Positions 63,220 through 64,000 of a stretch of 64,000 nucleotides of DNA are shown here, one piece after another. A program made the position numbers and the translations under genes. The notes under the pieces were generated by a model. That model was given only the letters and a program-made list of their open reading frames with translations. It did not search any database and was not told where the DNA came from. The stretch is taken from positions 3,596,001-3,660,000 of the forward strand of contig NZ_CP174509.1 in NCBI RefSeq assembly GCF_045920555.1, written 5' to 3'. Positions within the stretch are counted from its first letter, which is position 1; each line of letters begins with the position of its first letter. This DNA comes from Pseudalkalibacillus sp045920555. Its GTDB lineage: Bacteria; Bacillota; Bacilli; Bacillales; Fictibacillaceae.

Positions 63220-64000
63220 CTATTCGTCTTTAATTGTACCTGTCTTCGGATCGAAGAAACGTAGCAAGTCTCCATAAACGATACGATCAGAGTAATCAAG
63301 CTCTTTCTTCGCTTTTTCCATATATGGCTCACAAGCTGTTTTCTCTACTTTTTCACCAGACTCTTTATCGTAACAAGTGTTATCAGTATATACGTGATCT
63401 TTAGTAATAAAGCTTCCGTCACGTAATACTGCAAAGTCTTGACGTTCTTTAGAGAACAAGTCAGATCCAAATTGGATGGTATTCTTGGTATCTTTTCCTA
63501 GTAAGTGCATGATCGTTGGTCTTAGGTCGACTTGCCCCCCGACAGTATCCATCACTTTACCATTTCCATTTCCAGGAATGTGGATATACATCGGTACACG
63601 CTGCAGCTGTGTCGATTCGAATGGTGTGATTTCCTTACCAAGGTATTCTCCCATAGCTTTGTTATGGTTTTCTGAGATACCATAGTGATCTCCATAAAGT
63701 ACGAAAACAGTGTCTTCGTACATGCCTTCATTCTTCAGGCTATCGAAGAACATCTTAACAGCTTCATCAGTATAACGTACCGTTGTGAAGTAACGGTTAA
63801 CTGTGCCATCATTGGACGTCCACTCTGGGATGAATTCATCTTCCTCTTCCAATGTGAATGGGAAGTGGTTCGTCAATGTGATGAACTTCGTGTAGTAAGG
63901 TTCAGGCATTTCTTTCAAATGATCAACGGATTGTTGGAAGAAGAATTCGTCCTTCATGCCCCAACCGATCGATTGCTCAGGTTTAACATCATAATCCGTC
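63220..64000 (-). CDS. LtaS-type lipoteichoic acid synthase, C-terminal part
   Basis: Polyglycerolphosphate polymerase acting outside the membrane, cut by the window end. The visible 259 residues belong to the extracellular sulfatase-fold domain: SIGWGMKDEFFFQQSVDHL, KFITLTNHFPFTL, and the metal-binding VLYGDHYGISENHNKAMGE. The frame is open to base 64000, so the nucleophile Thr and the five membrane helices lie outside. Position corresponds to yqgS in B. subtilis, one of several LtaS paralogues. Confidence 0.93.
   Translation of the reverse strand, partial: TDYDVKPEQSIGWGMKDEFFFQQSVDHLKEMPEPYYTKFITLTNHFPFTLEEEDEFIPEWTSNDGTVNRYFTTVRYTDEAVKMFFDSLKNEGMYEDTVFVLYGDHYGISENHNKAMGEYLGKEITPFESTQLQRVPMYIHIPGNGNGKVMDTVGGQVDLRPTIMHLLGKDTKNTIQFGSDLFSKERQDFAVLRDGSFITKDHVYTDNTCYDKESGEKVEKTACEPYMEKAKKELDYSDRIVYGDLLRFFDPKTGTIKDE

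Overview
The window is a chromosomal segment of an endospore-forming member of the Bacillaceae. Evidence: spo0A, spoIVB and a complete spoIIIAA-AH operon, near-perfect gene order relative to the Bacillus subtilis bkd-spo0A-yqi/yqh-comG-yqg region, Shine-Dalgarno sites of the GGAGG type, and frequent TTG/GTG starts. An OLE RNA with its partner gene oapA, a B12-dependent ribonucleotide reductase and a BCCT osmolyte carrier point to an alkaliphilic or halotolerant lineage related to Alkalihalobacillus/Pseudalkalibacillus; the species cannot be told from the sequence. No tRNA, rRNA, prophage or CRISPR array was seen.

Layout. 1-5.2 kb (minus): branched-chain amino acid/acyl-CoA catabolism (ptb-ldh-buk) behind a sigma-54 promoter, with its activator bkdR. 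5.3-8.8 kb: yqzF, a small ORF, spo0A and spoIVB. 8.9-13.8 kb: recN, argR/ahrC, a stand-alone MurE-like ligase and tlyA. 13.8-23.4 kb (minus): the long accB-accC-yqhY-nusB-folD-xseA-xseB-ispA-OLE RNA-oapA-dxs-tlyA run, joining fatty acid, one-carbon, DNA repair and isoprenoid genes. 23.7-29.2 kb: spoIIIA operon and yqhV. 29.4-35.6 kb: efp-pepQ-aroQ, yqhR, yqhQ-yqhP, yqhO and mntR. 35.9-42.2 kb: a secreted beta-propeller protein abutting a decayed IS200/IS605 element, nrdJ under two NrdR boxes, lipM and yqhL. 42.4-47 kb: glycine cleavage operon gcvT-gcvPA-gcvPB behind a tandem glycine riboswitch. 47.1-54 kb: yqhH-yqhG, then yqzE, aroK and the comG operon. 54.2-64 kb: yqgY, a MidA-type methyltransferase, yqgX, an unknown protein, yqgW, yqgV, a FetAB-type ABC transporter, a BCCT transporter, a broken methyltransferase, yqgT and the 3' part of an LtaS-type lipoteichoic acid synthase.

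Most notable: (i) the OLE RNA-oapA pair, a large structured non-coding RNA/membrane protein system, lying unlabelled in an 815-bp gap between ispA and oapA; (ii) extensive decay of the comG operon (comGA, comGD, comGE and comGF broken, comGB internally shortened), which predicts loss of the transformation pseudopilus; (iii) a second MurE-type ligase lacking the diaminopimelate-recognition DNPR motif; (iv) a strict 20-bp-period array of TTAAAGAT units upstream of yqhV; (v) tandem hairpin units with a compensatory base change between the glycine riboswitch and gcvT; (vi) three copies of a Bacillaceae intergenic repeat.
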